Below, in pieces: positions 53,269-61,931 of a stretch of DNA of 64,000 nt (positions are counted from its first letter, which is position 1; every line of letters starts with the position of its first letter). The notes below the pieces were generated by a model, which saw only the letters and a program-made list of their open reading frames with translations, had not been told where the DNA came from and made no database searches. Source of the stretch: Balneola sp. (GTDB taxonomy: Bacteria; Bacteroidota; Rhodothermia; Balneolales; Balneolaceae); the NCBI GenBank assembly GCA_017643645.1, contig JAEPNB010000003.1, positions 310,001 to 374,000 of the forward strand. The letters run 5' to 3'. The translations under genes were made by a program, and so were the position numbers.

Positions 53269-54543
53269 ATGGAATGGCTTCTCATTACCGGAACTATTTT
53301 ATTGAGTGGATTTTTTTCGGGATCCGAAATTGCTTTTGTTACGGCAAATAAACTCAAACTTGAAGTAGCTTCCAGAAAAAATAATCTCATCTCAAGTTCT
53401 ATCGGATTTTTTACTAAAAATCCCGATACTTTTCTCACGACTACTCTGGTTGGAAACAATATCGTTAATGTGGTTTACGCTACTTTAATGGCTCTGTTTC
53501 TTGTAGAACCCATTATGCATTACACCGATCTGTGGTTTGGTGTTGAGCCATCTTCATTTCAGATACTGGCAATACAAACGTTTATAGCTTCACTGATTAT
53601 TATGCTTTTTGGGGAGATTCTTCCTAAAGCTGTTTTCAGAGCACAGGCAGATATCATGGTAAATGTGATAGCACTTCCGTTGAGATTATTTTACTGGATC
53701 TTAAGACCCTTGATTGCTCTGGCAAACGGATCTTCCAATGTGCTCATTAAATGGTTGGTGCCTGATGCAGAAAAAACCGAACAGTTTTATCGAAGGCAGG
53801 ATGTGGAACTGATCGTAAAGGAACTGCGCGAAAGCGGAGGTAGTGAAGATATTGATGAAGATGACTCTGAGATTCTTCATAACGTTCTCGAACTTTCAAA
53901 TATGCGCGTTAAGGAATCCATGATTCCCCGAATAGAAATTGAGGCTGTGGATAAATCTACGCCAATTGAAGAAGTGCTGAATACCATGATCGAATCAGGA
54001 CATTCGAAGCTTCCTGTATACCGCGACAGTATTGACGATGTGATTGGTGTTGTATTTGCTCACGATTTCTTCAAAAACCCAAAGTCGTTGCATGAGATCA
54101 TTCGTCCTATAAAACTGGTTCCTTCCAGTAAAAAGTCGAAAGACCTGATGCAGGAATTTCGTCAGTCTAATTTATCTGTAGCAATTGTGCTGGATGAATA
54201 CGGTGGAACGGCAGGTATGATCACCATCGAAGATCTCCTCGAAGAAGTAGTTGGTGATATTCAGGATGAATATGATACCGATAGTGAGGTAATGAAGCGA
54301 ATCGCGCCAAACAACTTTGTGATTAGCGGAAATGTTGAAATTGATGAGTTAATGAATGCATTCGAAGAAATTAAAATTCCTTTGGAACCTTCTCAGTATG
54401 ATACCGTAGCGGGTTATGTTATCAATCATTTGGGGCGCATTCCAAAAGTGAATGAAGAAGTGCTGATTGAAGGCAATAAATTCATTATTAGTAAGGCGAC
54501 TCAAAGCCGAATTGAGACAATAAGACTAACTATTATTGAGTAG
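53269..54543 (+). CDS. CNNM/CBS/CorC-family membrane protein
   Basis: A 424-residue HlyC/CorC-family protein: CNNM membrane domain (residues ~1-175, GSEIAFVTANKLKLEVASRK), acidic linker with SGGSEDIDEDDSEIL, two CBS domains (~205-320, with DEYGGTAGMITIEDLLEEVVGDI) and a CorC_HlyC domain at the end. It is a paralogue of the gldE-like gene at 42576. It is likely a divalent cation (Mg/Co) transporter or regulator. Five nt separate it from the AAA+ gene. Confidence 0.87.
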   Translation: MEWLLITGTILLSGFFSGSEIAFVTANKLKLEVASRKNNLISSSIGFFTKNPDTFLTTTLVGNNIVNVVYATLMALFLVEPIMHYTDLWFGVEPSSFQILAIQTFIASLIIMLFGEILPKAVFRAQADIMVNVIALPLRLFYWILRPLIALANGSSNVLIKWLVPDAEKTEQFYRRQDVELIVKELRESGGSEDIDEDDSEILHNVLELSNMRVKESMIPRIEIEAVDKSTPIEEVLNTMIESGHSKLPVYRDSIDDVIGVVFAHDFFKNPKSLHEIIRPIKLVPSSKKSKDLMQEFRQSNLSVAIVLDEYGGTAGMITIEDLLEEVVGDIQDEYDTDSEVMKRIAPNNFVISGNVEIDELMNAFEEIKIPLEPSQYDTVAGYVINHLGRIPKVNEEVLIEGNKFIISKATQSRIETIRLTIIE

Positions 54544-54548
54544 GGCAT

Positions 54549-56261
54549 ATGTTTGATCATTATCCGAAGTGGTCGCAGGAATTTGCGAGAAAATACCTTA
54601 GCAGAACCATAAATACTTTTTTGATTCACGGAAACGTGCATGATATGGTTGCACTCAAAACCGATGAAGGCACAGAATTCAATCGTTTGAAGTCGTTTCT
54701 GTCAGACGAATTTTTCGGGGCACGTGATTTCGTGGTATTCTACGACAGAGCTTCCGGAATTTATTTCAGAGATAAAGAATCTCAACAGGATTTTAATCAG
54801 GCTATAGCCGGACGTGACAGTATTGTTGGAACAGAATACGCTAAAAAGATGCCTAAGGATCCTGTTCGTGTGATGTCTTTACTGGAACAGTATTTCCGAC
54901 TTCGTCTAGATCAAAAGAAAAGCATAGCGCTTATTATTGATTATGCAGAAACCATCGTACCGATGAGTGATGCCGGTTCAACCGGAAATGAAGACAGAAC
55001 TTCTCAGGTTTATCTATCACGTTGGGCACACGATCCGATGTTTTTGGCTTCGGATTTTACTTGTGTGATGATCACCGAAAACCTAGCTGACCTGAATAAA
55101 ACCATTGTTCAGAATCCTTATACCACAGAGATCAAGATCAATATTCCGGGAGAAGAAGATCGGTTGGAGTTTGTGAAATTCGAAACCAAAAATGATGATT
55201 TCAAAAAGCTTTCAGAGGTTTCACCCGCGATCATAGCTCAGCAAACGGCCGGTTTGAATTATGTGAATATCCGAAGTGTGCTTTCGAATGCTCGTGAAAA
55301 TCAGGAGAAGATCACTTTTGATGGATTATCGGAAAACAAAAAAGATCTGATCGAAGCGGAAGCTTATGGATTGTTAGAATTTGTGGAAACGCCGTATTCG
55401 CTCGATAACGTTGCCGGACACACTCATGTGAAGCAACACCTTCGTCAGGCAGTTAAAGCGCTTAAAGCAGGCCGACAGGATGTAATGCCGATGGGTTATC
55501 TGGTTTGTGGTCCGGTAGGAACGGGAAAAACATTCCTTGTGACTTGTTTTGCGAGTGAAGTTGGAATACCAATGGTGAAACTGAAGAATTTCAGAAGTCA
55601 ATGGCAGGGGGTAACGGAAGGAAATCTCGAAAAGATCTTGTCTCTTCTAAAAGCGATGTCGCCGGTAGCAGTGATGATCGATGAAGCGGATGCTTATCTC
55701 GGAGATCGAAATGCAGGTGGAGACAGCGGAGTTTCCAGCCGTGTATTCTCGCAGATCGCTACTTTTATGAGTGATACCACCAATCGTGGTAAAATTGTTT
55801 GGTTTTTGATGACGGCACGTCCTGATCTGATGCCAATCGATTTAAAGCGACAGGGTAGGGCGGAAGAGCATTTGGCGTTATTTCCTCCTCACACCAAAGA
55901 AGAGCGAATTGAGTTGTATGAAGCAATGGCTAAGAAAACCAGCTTAAAGCTTACTGAAGATTATATTCCGGCAGTTGTTCAGCAAGGATTGAAGACATTC
56001 TCCGGTGCGGATATGGAAGCCGCTTTAACCCGTGCAAAATTCCGTGCAGCGGCAGAAGGCAGAAAGAAAGTCACACCGGAAATTCTGGATGCAGCATTAG
56101 CAGATTTCATTCCACCAACCTATCCGGAAGAAGTGGAATTACAGACTCTGAATGCAGTCATCGAATGTACATCTAAAGAATTACTTCCTGAGCGTTACCG
56201 CGAAATGGACCGTAATGAGATATTAGCTACGATCGAGGAGCTGAAATTTAGAGTAGGTTAG
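54549..56261 (+). CDS. two-domain AAA+ ATPase (degenerate D1, active D2) of the PspA operon
   Basis: A 570-residue AAA+ protein. The second domain has Walker A GPVGTGKT at 321-328, Walker B VAVMIDEAD at 373-381 and arginines 434 and 437 (RQGRAEEHL) in the arginine-finger position; the sensor-1 region reads MTARPD where TTNRPD is common. A C-terminal helical lid follows (TFSGADMEAALTRA near 500). The first ~270 residues look like a decayed AAA domain: a Walker-B-like SIALIIDYAE (125-134) and MITENLADLN (174-183) but no P-loop. This design recalls Ycf46-type ATPases. With PspA upstream, a Vps4-like filament-disassembly role is a reasonable inference. No membrane segment. Confidence 0.88.
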   Translation: MFDHYPKWSQEFARKYLSRTINTFLIHGNVHDMVALKTDEGTEFNRLKSFLSDEFFGARDFVVFYDRASGIYFRDKESQQDFNQAIAGRDSIVGTEYAKKMPKDPVRVMSLLEQYFRLRLDQKKSIALIIDYAETIVPMSDAGSTGNEDRTSQVYLSRWAHDPMFLASDFTCVMITENLADLNKTIVQNPYTTEIKINIPGEEDRLEFVKFETKNDDFKKLSEVSPAIIAQQTAGLNYVNIRSVLSNARENQEKITFDGLSENKKDLIEAEAYGLLEFVETPYSLDNVAGHTHVKQHLRQAVKALKAGRQDVMPMGYLVCGPVGTGKTFLVTCFASEVGIPMVKLKNFRSQWQGVTEGNLEKILSLLKAMSPVAVMIDEADAYLGDRNAGGDSGVSSRVFSQIATFMSDTTNRGKIVWFLMTARPDLMPIDLKRQGRAEEHLALFPPHTKEERIELYEAMAKKTSLKLTEDYIPAVVQQGLKTFSGADMEAALTRAKFRAAAEGRKKVTPEILDAALADFIPPTYPEEVELQTLNAVIECTSKELLPERYREMDRNEILATIEELKFRVG

Positions 56262-56276
56262 TCTCGATTTTTAATA

Positions 56277-56648
56277 ATGGCTAAAATTGAAGGGAAAAAA
56301 TTTTTTCGAAATGGAATAATTGCTTTTGGGGCATTTATAGGATGGTATTTTCTGTCCTTAATCTTGGGAGAGGTTATTTCCGAACTTCTGGGATATGATA
56401 TCTCAAATCAAATCTACCAGATATTTTTTCTAACAGGCTTTGGGATCGCTACTTGGTTTTTTGTAATTAAGGCGAGAAGATTTAAAAGCTTCATCGGTGA
56501 TCTCGAAAAGACTAATCCGAACATATCAAAAGGGATGAGTATTATTCATAAAATACAGATGTACTTTGGTTTTCTAATAATTCTGTTTGTGATATATACA
56601 ATTTTCATGGAAGGAAAAGAGATTATTCAGATTCTAAGTGAGAATTAA
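56277..56648 (+). CDS. small three-helix membrane protein
   Basis: A 123-residue protein with three hydrophobic helices (about residues 14-36, 46-65, 90-112) and short charged loops. It starts 15 nt after the AAA+ gene and is the last gene of the PspA run; a REP-like hairpin (56710-56731) follows. No family recognised. It could be a membrane receptor for the AAA+ protein, but only position suggests that. Confidence 0.6.
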   Translation: MAKIEGKKFFRNGIIAFGAFIGWYFLSLILGEVISELLGYDISNQIYQIFFLTGFGIATWFFVIKARRFKSFIGDLEKTNPNISKGMSIIHKIQMYFGFLIILFVIYTIFMEGKEIIQILSEN

Positions 56649-56705
56649 CTTCTGTTTTGGTTCTCGTAATTTCAAATTACAAAAGTGTGGTTTTCGGGTT
56701 CCTTT

Positions 56706-56735
56706 CTGCATCCTAAGCTATTGCTTGGGATAGAG
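56706..56735. repeat. REP-like hairpin between convergent genes
   Basis: ATCCTAAGC (56710-56718) and GCTTGGGAT (56723-56731) form a 9-bp stem with one G-T pair and a TATT loop. The context GCATCCTAAGC...GCTTGGGATAGAG resembles the widely distributed intergenic palindrome of the type GCATTCCCAAGC...GCTTGGGAACGAG. No T-run follows, so termination is uncertain. Confidence 0.5.
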
Positions 56736-56793
56736 TATTTAGAAATGTTGAAAAGATGAAGTTTAATGTTCGAATTTGGGAAATGGTTTATGT

Positions 56794-57804
56794 CTACTTT
56801 TGCATAGTTCTAGATACTTTACCATTCCAATCAATTCTTACTTCATCTTTGTAACCTGTTAGGGTAATTTTGTAAGACTTATTTCTTTCATTCCATTCTA
56901 CCGTTAAGATATCTTCTTCCATTGCAAATTCACTGTTTAGATGGAAATCGAGTATCTCTGTTTTATAGATAACATCATTGTGTTTATCTGTAAAGACCAT
57001 AAAGAAATGTTCGGGATATCCTAAATGATAGGCACCATCGTATCCGGTATATTGGCCAATAATTGTAACTTTCTGATTTAGATTAACTAAATCTTTAGAT
57101 ATAGAAAAATCATGGATGTCTACATCTGTGTAATAATATTTTCCGTTAATGTTGATCCTATTCCAAACATTATTAGTTAAATCTTTGTATCTAAATTTAT
57201 AAAAGGTAGAATCAATCCTGACTTGTGTTAGGCTATTGAGTATTCCGGAAGGTTTTAAGTTCTTCAGGTTATGGTTTTCGAAAAGCACAATTTTCCTATT
57301 CATAGGATTTAGGAAATCAGGATATTCTTTTGAGTTTAAGGTTTCCATATTAGCAGGTATAACTGGTAAGTCTTTCTTCAAATATTTTGCAGAGGTGCTT
57401 TTTGGTTCAAAAGTACCCTCTTGTAAATTGTCATAGCTATAGCTTTTGTAGTAGGCATTCTTTTGGGAATACCATATTTCAGGAATTTCGCTTGTTAAAA
57501 ACCCACTAAAAACATACCCCTGAGTATCGTCGTGATCTAAGCTTAATACTTTTAACCACTCTCCATGAATTTCTTGGTCTTCGTCTGTTATAGTGATTTT
57601 GATACCTGTTTTCTCTGAAATCAAAACCATTGTATTATGTTTAAGAGTGTAAAGCTTTTTAGACTCCAGAGATGGACTTTCTCGGACGATTAACCCGCTT
57701 TTCGCAGTAACATACATTCTATCTTGACCCAAACCCGGTAAAGTTAGCAGTAGAAATGCTGTAATTAAAGAAGCGGATTTGATATTTGTAACTAACAACT
57801 GCAT
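56794..57804 (-). CDS. exported bacterial SH3-domain protein
   Basis: A 336-residue exported protein: signal peptide to about residue 26 (LPGLGQ), then an SH3b domain (residues ~29-105: YVTAKSGLIVRESPSLESKKLYTLKHN, ending GYVFSGFL). The remaining ~230 residues are beta-rich and unassigned. SH3b domains often bind cell-wall peptides. It is separated by 21 nt from the upstream serine hydrolase gene on the same strand, so they may be co-transcribed. Confidence 0.75.
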   Translation of the reverse strand: MQLLVTNIKSASLITAFLLLTLPGLGQDRMYVTAKSGLIVRESPSLESKKLYTLKHNTMVLISEKTGIKITITDEDQEIHGEWLKVLSLDHDDTQGYVFSGFLTSEIPEIWYSQKNAYYKSYSYDNLQEGTFEPKSTSAKYLKKDLPVIPANMETLNSKEYPDFLNPMNRKIVLFENHNLKNLKPSGILNSLTQVRIDSTFYKFRYKDLTNNVWNRININGKYYYTDVDIHDFSISKDLVNLNQKVTIIGQYTGYDGAYHLGYPEHFFMVFTDKHNDVIYKTEILDFHLNSEFAMEEDILTVEWNERNKSYKITLTGYKDEVRIDWNGKVSRTMQK

Positions 57805-57825
57805 AATTAGAACTTTTTTATTTTC

Positions 57826-58860
57826 TTATCTTTTCTCTTTGCTAAGAATTTTAATAATTCGACCATATACAATATCCGCTAAATTCCAGTTGTATAACTT
57901 GGGATCAGTTGTGCTTGTAAACTGAATAACTACCGCATCAATATCTTCGTCGTATTCGGCAATACTCTGATAACCGGGAACCCATCCTTTGTGATCATAT
58001 TGATAAATTGAAGAGTAGATTTCTTGTTCTCCTTCTTCAAATAATGTCCCATCATTCAATGCACGCAGAAAGATTCCGACATCTTCAGCGGTGGCCAGCA
58101 TACCATGCTCGTCTTCTTTTAAATCAAAGGGATGTCCAACATGATAACCGCTCATCACGCTGTCAATATTTACTTCATCTAGTGTTGCGAAAGTATTGTT
58201 AAGATTCAGCGGAGTCAGAACTTCTTCCTGAATGAACTGAAAGGTCTCATAACCCAGAATATTTTCCATGATCTTATTGAGTAACAGATAATTAGTATTG
58301 CAATACTCATAGTCTTCATCGGGTTTAAAGTTAGCCGGTTTGTCCAGAATCAGTGCAAGACTTTCTTCGTAGGTTTGTGTTGGGGCAGACCAGAAATTCG
58401 GGGCATCCGTAAAATTGGGAATGCCGCTTCGATGCTGTACCATCATCCTCAAAGTGATTGTACTTGCATTTTCGATCCTTCCATCAAGTTCGGGTAGGTA
58501 ATCAGCAAGAGTTTCATCCAGATCCAAACGACCGTCATTGACCAGTTTAGTAACAGCAACCGCAGTGTAGAGCTTGCTGATACTGGCGATCTTGAATAAA
58601 GCTTTAGGATTAGCGGGTATTTTATTTTCCTTATTGTGAAAGCCCGCTGCATAAAAAGCGGGAGGTTCGCCTCCTTCATCTACATAAACTATTATTCCAT
58701 CAAAGCCATGTTCGATCGCTTCATTTGCTTGATCCTGAACCGAGTCGGGCAGAGGTAATATCCACGCCCACACTAAAAGCCAGGGCACAAAGAACAAGGA
58801 AGTTATAGTGCCAACCAGCAATACTATTCTGAGTACAAGTTTTTTGGGTTTCTTTTTCAT
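57826..58860 (-). CDS. serine hydrolase of the beta-lactamase/DD-peptidase family
   Basis: A 344-residue membrane-anchored or exported protein: an N-terminal hydrophobic helix (residues 10-37), then a class C beta-lactamase-like domain. The catalytic elements are S93-I-S-K96 (FKIASISKL) and Y186-C-N188, and the KTG-like box reads HKGWVPG. These enzymes include D-aminopeptidases, esterases and low-activity beta-lactamases; the substrate cannot be told. No penicillin-binding-protein transpeptidase partner is nearby. Confidence 0.87.
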   Translation of the reverse strand: MKKKPKKLVLRIVLLVGTITSLFFVPWLLVWAWILPLPDSVQDQANEAIEHGFDGIIVYVDEGGEPPAFYAAGFHNKENKIPANPKALFKIASISKLYTAVAVTKLVNDGRLDLDETLADYLPELDGRIENASTITLRMMVQHRSGIPNFTDAPNFWSAPTQTYEESLALILDKPANFKPDEDYEYCNTNYLLLNKIMENILGYETFQFIQEEVLTPLNLNNTFATLDEVNIDSVMSGYHVGHPFDLKEDEHGMLATAEDVGIFLRALNDGTLFEEGEQEIYSSIYQYDHKGWVPGYQSIAEYDEDIDAVVIQFTSTTDPKLYNWNLADIVYGRIIKILSKEKR

Positions 58861-58886
58861 GCGATTTCAGGGCTTTTATCTTTTTG

Positions 58887-59462
58887 TTACCGGAATTGTT
58901 TTGGCTTCATGTTTTGATCGGCATTTTCTACGATCTGCTGAATTCTCTTTTGCCTTGTTTCTATTCTTTTTGCAGACACTATCCAGTACAAAAGTTGTTT
59001 TTTAACAGATTTGCTCAGGCTGTTAAAGTATTCCATTGAGCCTTTATACTTTTCAAATTCTGATTTCAGATCCTCAGGAATTACAAGTGCTTCAACTTCA
59101 TCTAAAATTGTCCAGGAACCATTTTTCTTTGCGACTTGAATACTTTTGTAACCGGCTTCTTTCATAAGTCCCTGATCAATTAAAGTTTTCACTTTATCCT
59201 TATTGATCTTAGACCAATTACTTTTTGGTTTTCGCTTACAGAAATACTGTCTGTATTTTTCATTGTCTATGGCTTTTTTGGTGCTGTCGATCCAGCCAAA
59301 ACAAAGAGCTTCATCTACCGATTCACTCCAGCTTAAATTATAATTCGGAGACTTTTTCTTATAAAAGATAAGCCAAACAGCTTCTTTTTTATTGTGATTT
59401 AATTCGAGCCAATCTCTCCAATCCTTTTTGTCAGAAGGACAAAATTCTTCAATGTCTTTCAT
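58887..59462 (-). CDS. YdeI/OmpD-associated family protein
   Basis: A 191-residue cytoplasmic protein. The pattern WLELNHNKKEAVWLIFYKK, SVDEALCFGWIDSTKK, YFCKRKPKSNWSKIN and a C-terminal YFNSLSKSVKKQLLYWIVSAKRIETRQKRI is the YdeI/OmpD-associated family, sometimes called bacteriocin-protection or YdeI/YjbR-like proteins. The biochemical function is unknown. It lies 26 nt upstream of the serine hydrolase gene on the same strand. Confidence 0.88.
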   Translation of the reverse strand: MKDIEEFCPSDKKDWRDWLELNHNKKEAVWLIFYKKKSPNYNLSWSESVDEALCFGWIDSTKKAIDNEKYRQYFCKRKPKSNWSKINKDKVKTLIDQGLMKEAGYKSIQVAKKNGSWTILDEVEALVIPEDLKSEFEKYKGSMEYFNSLSKSVKKQLLYWIVSAKRIETRQKRIQQIVENADQNMKPKQFR

Positions 59463-59609
59463 ACTCTGTTTCGCATTTTCGCTAAGGATACTCCAATACC
59501 CAATAATTGTTGCTAATATTTTAAGGGTTTGATCTGATCTTGTCTAGTTAGAACCTAAAAGTTAATCTGAATTAAAAAGAGATTATAGTATGGAGTTTAG
59601 AAGAATCTA

Positions 59610-60581
59610 TTATTTCAATATCTGATCCATTATCCAGGCAGTATGAGTAGCTGAACTTCCGGAAGAAGGGTGCAAAAAGTTCCTGTCCATCAACGCTCTT
59701 TTCATGTCCTCAACATGATAAAACTGAATGTTTTCGGGATGTTCTATAAAGATTTTCTCTTGATCGGTTTCGCTATTCAGTTCAACATCCTTGTTCTTAA
59801 AAACAGAGAAACGGATCGTTCCTTTGCTACCGATGATCTGAACTTCATCTTCATAATGATGACTCCCAAAATTCCAGCTTCCCGATCCGGTGATTCCATT
59901 TTCGTAAATCCATGAACCCGTAACCGCATCTTTAGCAGTGTATAAGCCCAGTTGATTGGTGCTTATTCCTTTAGCTGTTTGAACAGAACCGAAATAGTAA
60001 CTGAATAGATCTAGTCCATGGCAAGCCAGATCGTCGAAATAACCGGCTTTGGCTATTTTGGCATCGGTGCGCCAATTATAAGTACCAAGAAGATCGATCT
60101 CTTTTGGAGGACAGGAGTAGTTCCAGTTTATATGCCTGACCTCTCCGATATACTTTTGATCAAGCCATTCTTTGATTTTAAGAAAACGAGGTAATGACCT
60201 GCGGTAATAAGCTACAAACAAGGGGATTTTTTCAATTTTGAAAGCCCGGGTAATCTCTATGCATTCCTCATAGCTTGGTGCCATTGGTTTTTCAATACAG
60301 CACGGTTTTCCGGCTTTTGCAACTTTGAGAGCATATTCTAAATGGGAGTCGGGAGGAGTGGCGATATAAACAGCGTCAACGTCATCATCATTGATTAGTA
60401 GATCAGCATCTGTGTAATGCTTTTTTACCTTATGACGCTTAGCATAGTCTTTCACTTTTTCTTCATCACGCCTCATTACAGCAACTAGCTCAAAGCCATC
60501 AACTTTTTGGTATGCCGGACCGCTTTTAACTTCTGTTACATTTCCGCAGCCAATAATTCCCCAATTGATCTTCTTGCTCAT
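59610..60581 (-). CDS. Gfo/Idh/MocA-family oxidoreductase
   Basis: An NAD(P)-dependent sugar or alditol dehydrogenase-type protein of 323 residues from ATG 60581 (MSKKINWGIIGCGNV, with the Rossmann motif GIIGCGNVTEV at residues 8-18). EKPMAPSYEECIEI near 95 is the family's EKP motif; the second domain holds WNYSCPPKEIDLLGTYNWRTD and GYFDDLACHGLDLFSYYFG. The open frame continues upstream to 60836 and overlaps the monooxygenase gene end, but that extension has no family resemblance. The substrate is unknown. Confidence 0.92.
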   Translation of the reverse strand: MSKKINWGIIGCGNVTEVKSGPAYQKVDGFELVAVMRRDEEKVKDYAKRHKVKKHYTDADLLINDDDVDAVYIATPPDSHLEYALKVAKAGKPCCIEKPMAPSYEECIEITRAFKIEKIPLFVAYYRRSLPRFLKIKEWLDQKYIGEVRHINWNYSCPPKEIDLLGTYNWRTDAKIAKAGYFDDLACHGLDLFSYYFGSVQTAKGISTNQLGLYTAKDAVTGSWIYENGITGSGSWNFGSHHYEDEVQIIGSKGTIRFSVFKNKDVELNSETDQEKIFIEHPENIQFYHVEDMKRALMDRNFLHPSSGSSATHTAWIMDQILK

Positions 60582-60669
60582 AGAGTTGATAGTGATGAAA
60601 GATAAATTATAAATCTGATGCCGGAATAATCTAGTAATTATGAAGCTAAAATGATGATAGCTGAGGGTT

Positions 60670-61839
60670 TTATTTGGGTAAGTCTTTACTCCAAAGTTTC
60701 GTAATATTTTTACCGGCACTTTTATAGTCTGCTTTCTTTGCGTTTTTATTTCTCTCTTCGCAGGCCTGAGGGTCTTCATTAAATACTGATTCTGCAAAAT
60801 TACGTCCAGCCATTGTGATTGCAGTCGTTTTATCAAATCTTAGTTGTTGGAACTGACTGAAGGCCTCTTCGGTAGTTTCAGCTTTTTCTAAAATTGAAGC
60901 AAAATGCCACGCATCTTCTATTGCTTGACAGGCACCTTGACCCGAAGTTGGTAAAGCAGCATGAGCAGCATCACCAATTAAACACACATTGTTTCTATAC
61001 CACTTGGGAATAGAATTGTGGTCAAAAACCTCAATGTATTTAATGTTTTCTTCTTTGGTCAATGCGATAACTTCTTTGATATTTGGAGACCATGAACCAA
61101 ATAGTTCAAGCAATAGATCTTTCGGGTTCTCATTTTTGAAAGATGAATTTAGAGGTAAGGATTTTCCTCCCGCCCAGTAACCTTTGTATTTATTTATCGG
61201 TACGATTCCAAAGCGTTCACCGCAACCCCAATAGTCTAAAACGTTGTTTTCCGGAAAAACAGGATGTTCACTTTCTACTATTCCAATCCAATTGACAAAA
61301 TTTTGATAGATCGGCTGATTGGTACCATTCACATATTTTCGGGCAATTGAATTCATTCTTCCATCTGCACCAATTATGATGTCGGCTTTAACTGAAATCT
61401 CATTACCAAAGTTTATGAATGCAGTATTTCTTTGAGTGGAAATTTGTTGTGCATTATGATTGTAGTGTATAGGAATATTAAATTTATCAATCTTTTGAAG
61501 CAGAATTTCTTGCAGATCTTTGCGGATTATAGCAAAGCTTTTGGCTCCCATGTAGGAGTCAATTTCATTTATATTTATTGAGCCGATAAATTCACCTTTT
61601 TCTGTCCAACGTTGCATTTCATTTATTGAGCCCCCAATTTTTTCGATCTCACTAATGAGATTTAGTCTACTCAAAACTTTACTCGCATTTGCCCAAATAA
61701 CGATACCGGCTCCAATCGTTGTCGCTTCATTTCTACGCTCATAGATCCGGATATTTTTAAAGTCTCTTTGATACAGAGCTATAGCCGTTGTTAATCCACC
61801 AACTCCAGCACCTAAAATAGCTATTTCAGAATCTTTCAT
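60670..61839 (-). CDS. FAD-dependent monooxygenase (TetX/zeaxanthin-epoxidase type)
   Basis: A group A flavoprotein monooxygenase of 389 residues from ATG 61839 (MKDSEIAILGAGVGGL). GAGVGG at 10-15 binds the ADP of FAD, GADGR near 163 is the DG motif, and GDAAHAALPTSGQGACQAIED near 285 is the second FAD motif. It would hydroxylate or epoxidise a small aromatic or hydrophobic compound with NAD(P)H and oxygen. It is divergent from an HxlR regulator across 92 bp that contain two matching palindromes, so it is very likely that regulator's target. Confidence 0.9.
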   Translation of the reverse strand: MKDSEIAILGAGVGGLTTAIALYQRDFKNIRIYERRNEATTIGAGIVIWANASKVLSRLNLISEIEKIGGSINEMQRWTEKGEFIGSININEIDSYMGAKSFAIIRKDLQEILLQKIDKFNIPIHYNHNAQQISTQRNTAFINFGNEISVKADIIIGADGRMNSIARKYVNGTNQPIYQNFVNWIGIVESEHPVFPENNVLDYWGCGERFGIVPINKYKGYWAGGKSLPLNSSFKNENPKDLLLELFGSWSPNIKEVIALTKEENIKYIEVFDHNSIPKWYRNNVCLIGDAAHAALPTSGQGACQAIEDAWHFASILEKAETTEEAFSQFQQLRFDKTTAITMAGRNFAESVFNEDPQACEERNKNAKKADYKSAGKNITKLWSKDLPK

Positions 61840-61865
61840 ATAAGGTTTGTAGTTCCTCTGATTAT

Positions 61866-61920
61866 TTTTACTTTTATTTTGCAAGTAAAATATGTAATAA
61901 CTTTCATAATGCAAGTAAAA
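61866..61920. promoter_or_regulatory. paired ACTT-N9-AAGT operator in the HxlR/monooxygenase spacer
   Basis: TTTTACTT (61866-61873) and AAGTAAAA (61883-61890) form a perfect 8-bp inverted repeat with a 9-nt spacer. A second site has ACTT (61900-61903) and AAGTAAAA (61913-61920) with the same 9-nt spacer. Centres are 30 bp apart, near three helical turns, so two regulator dimers would sit on one face. GCAAGTAAAA is a direct repeat at 61881-61890 and 61911-61920. The second site ends 11 nt before the HxlR start. Confidence 0.6.
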
Positions 61921-61931
61921 ATCAATGAATA

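Noticed and set aside
59610-60836. N-terminal 85-residue extension of the Gfo/Idh/MocA protein
   Set aside because: The extension overlaps the end of the monooxygenase gene and has no family resemblance; ATG 60581 gives the standard Rossmann start.
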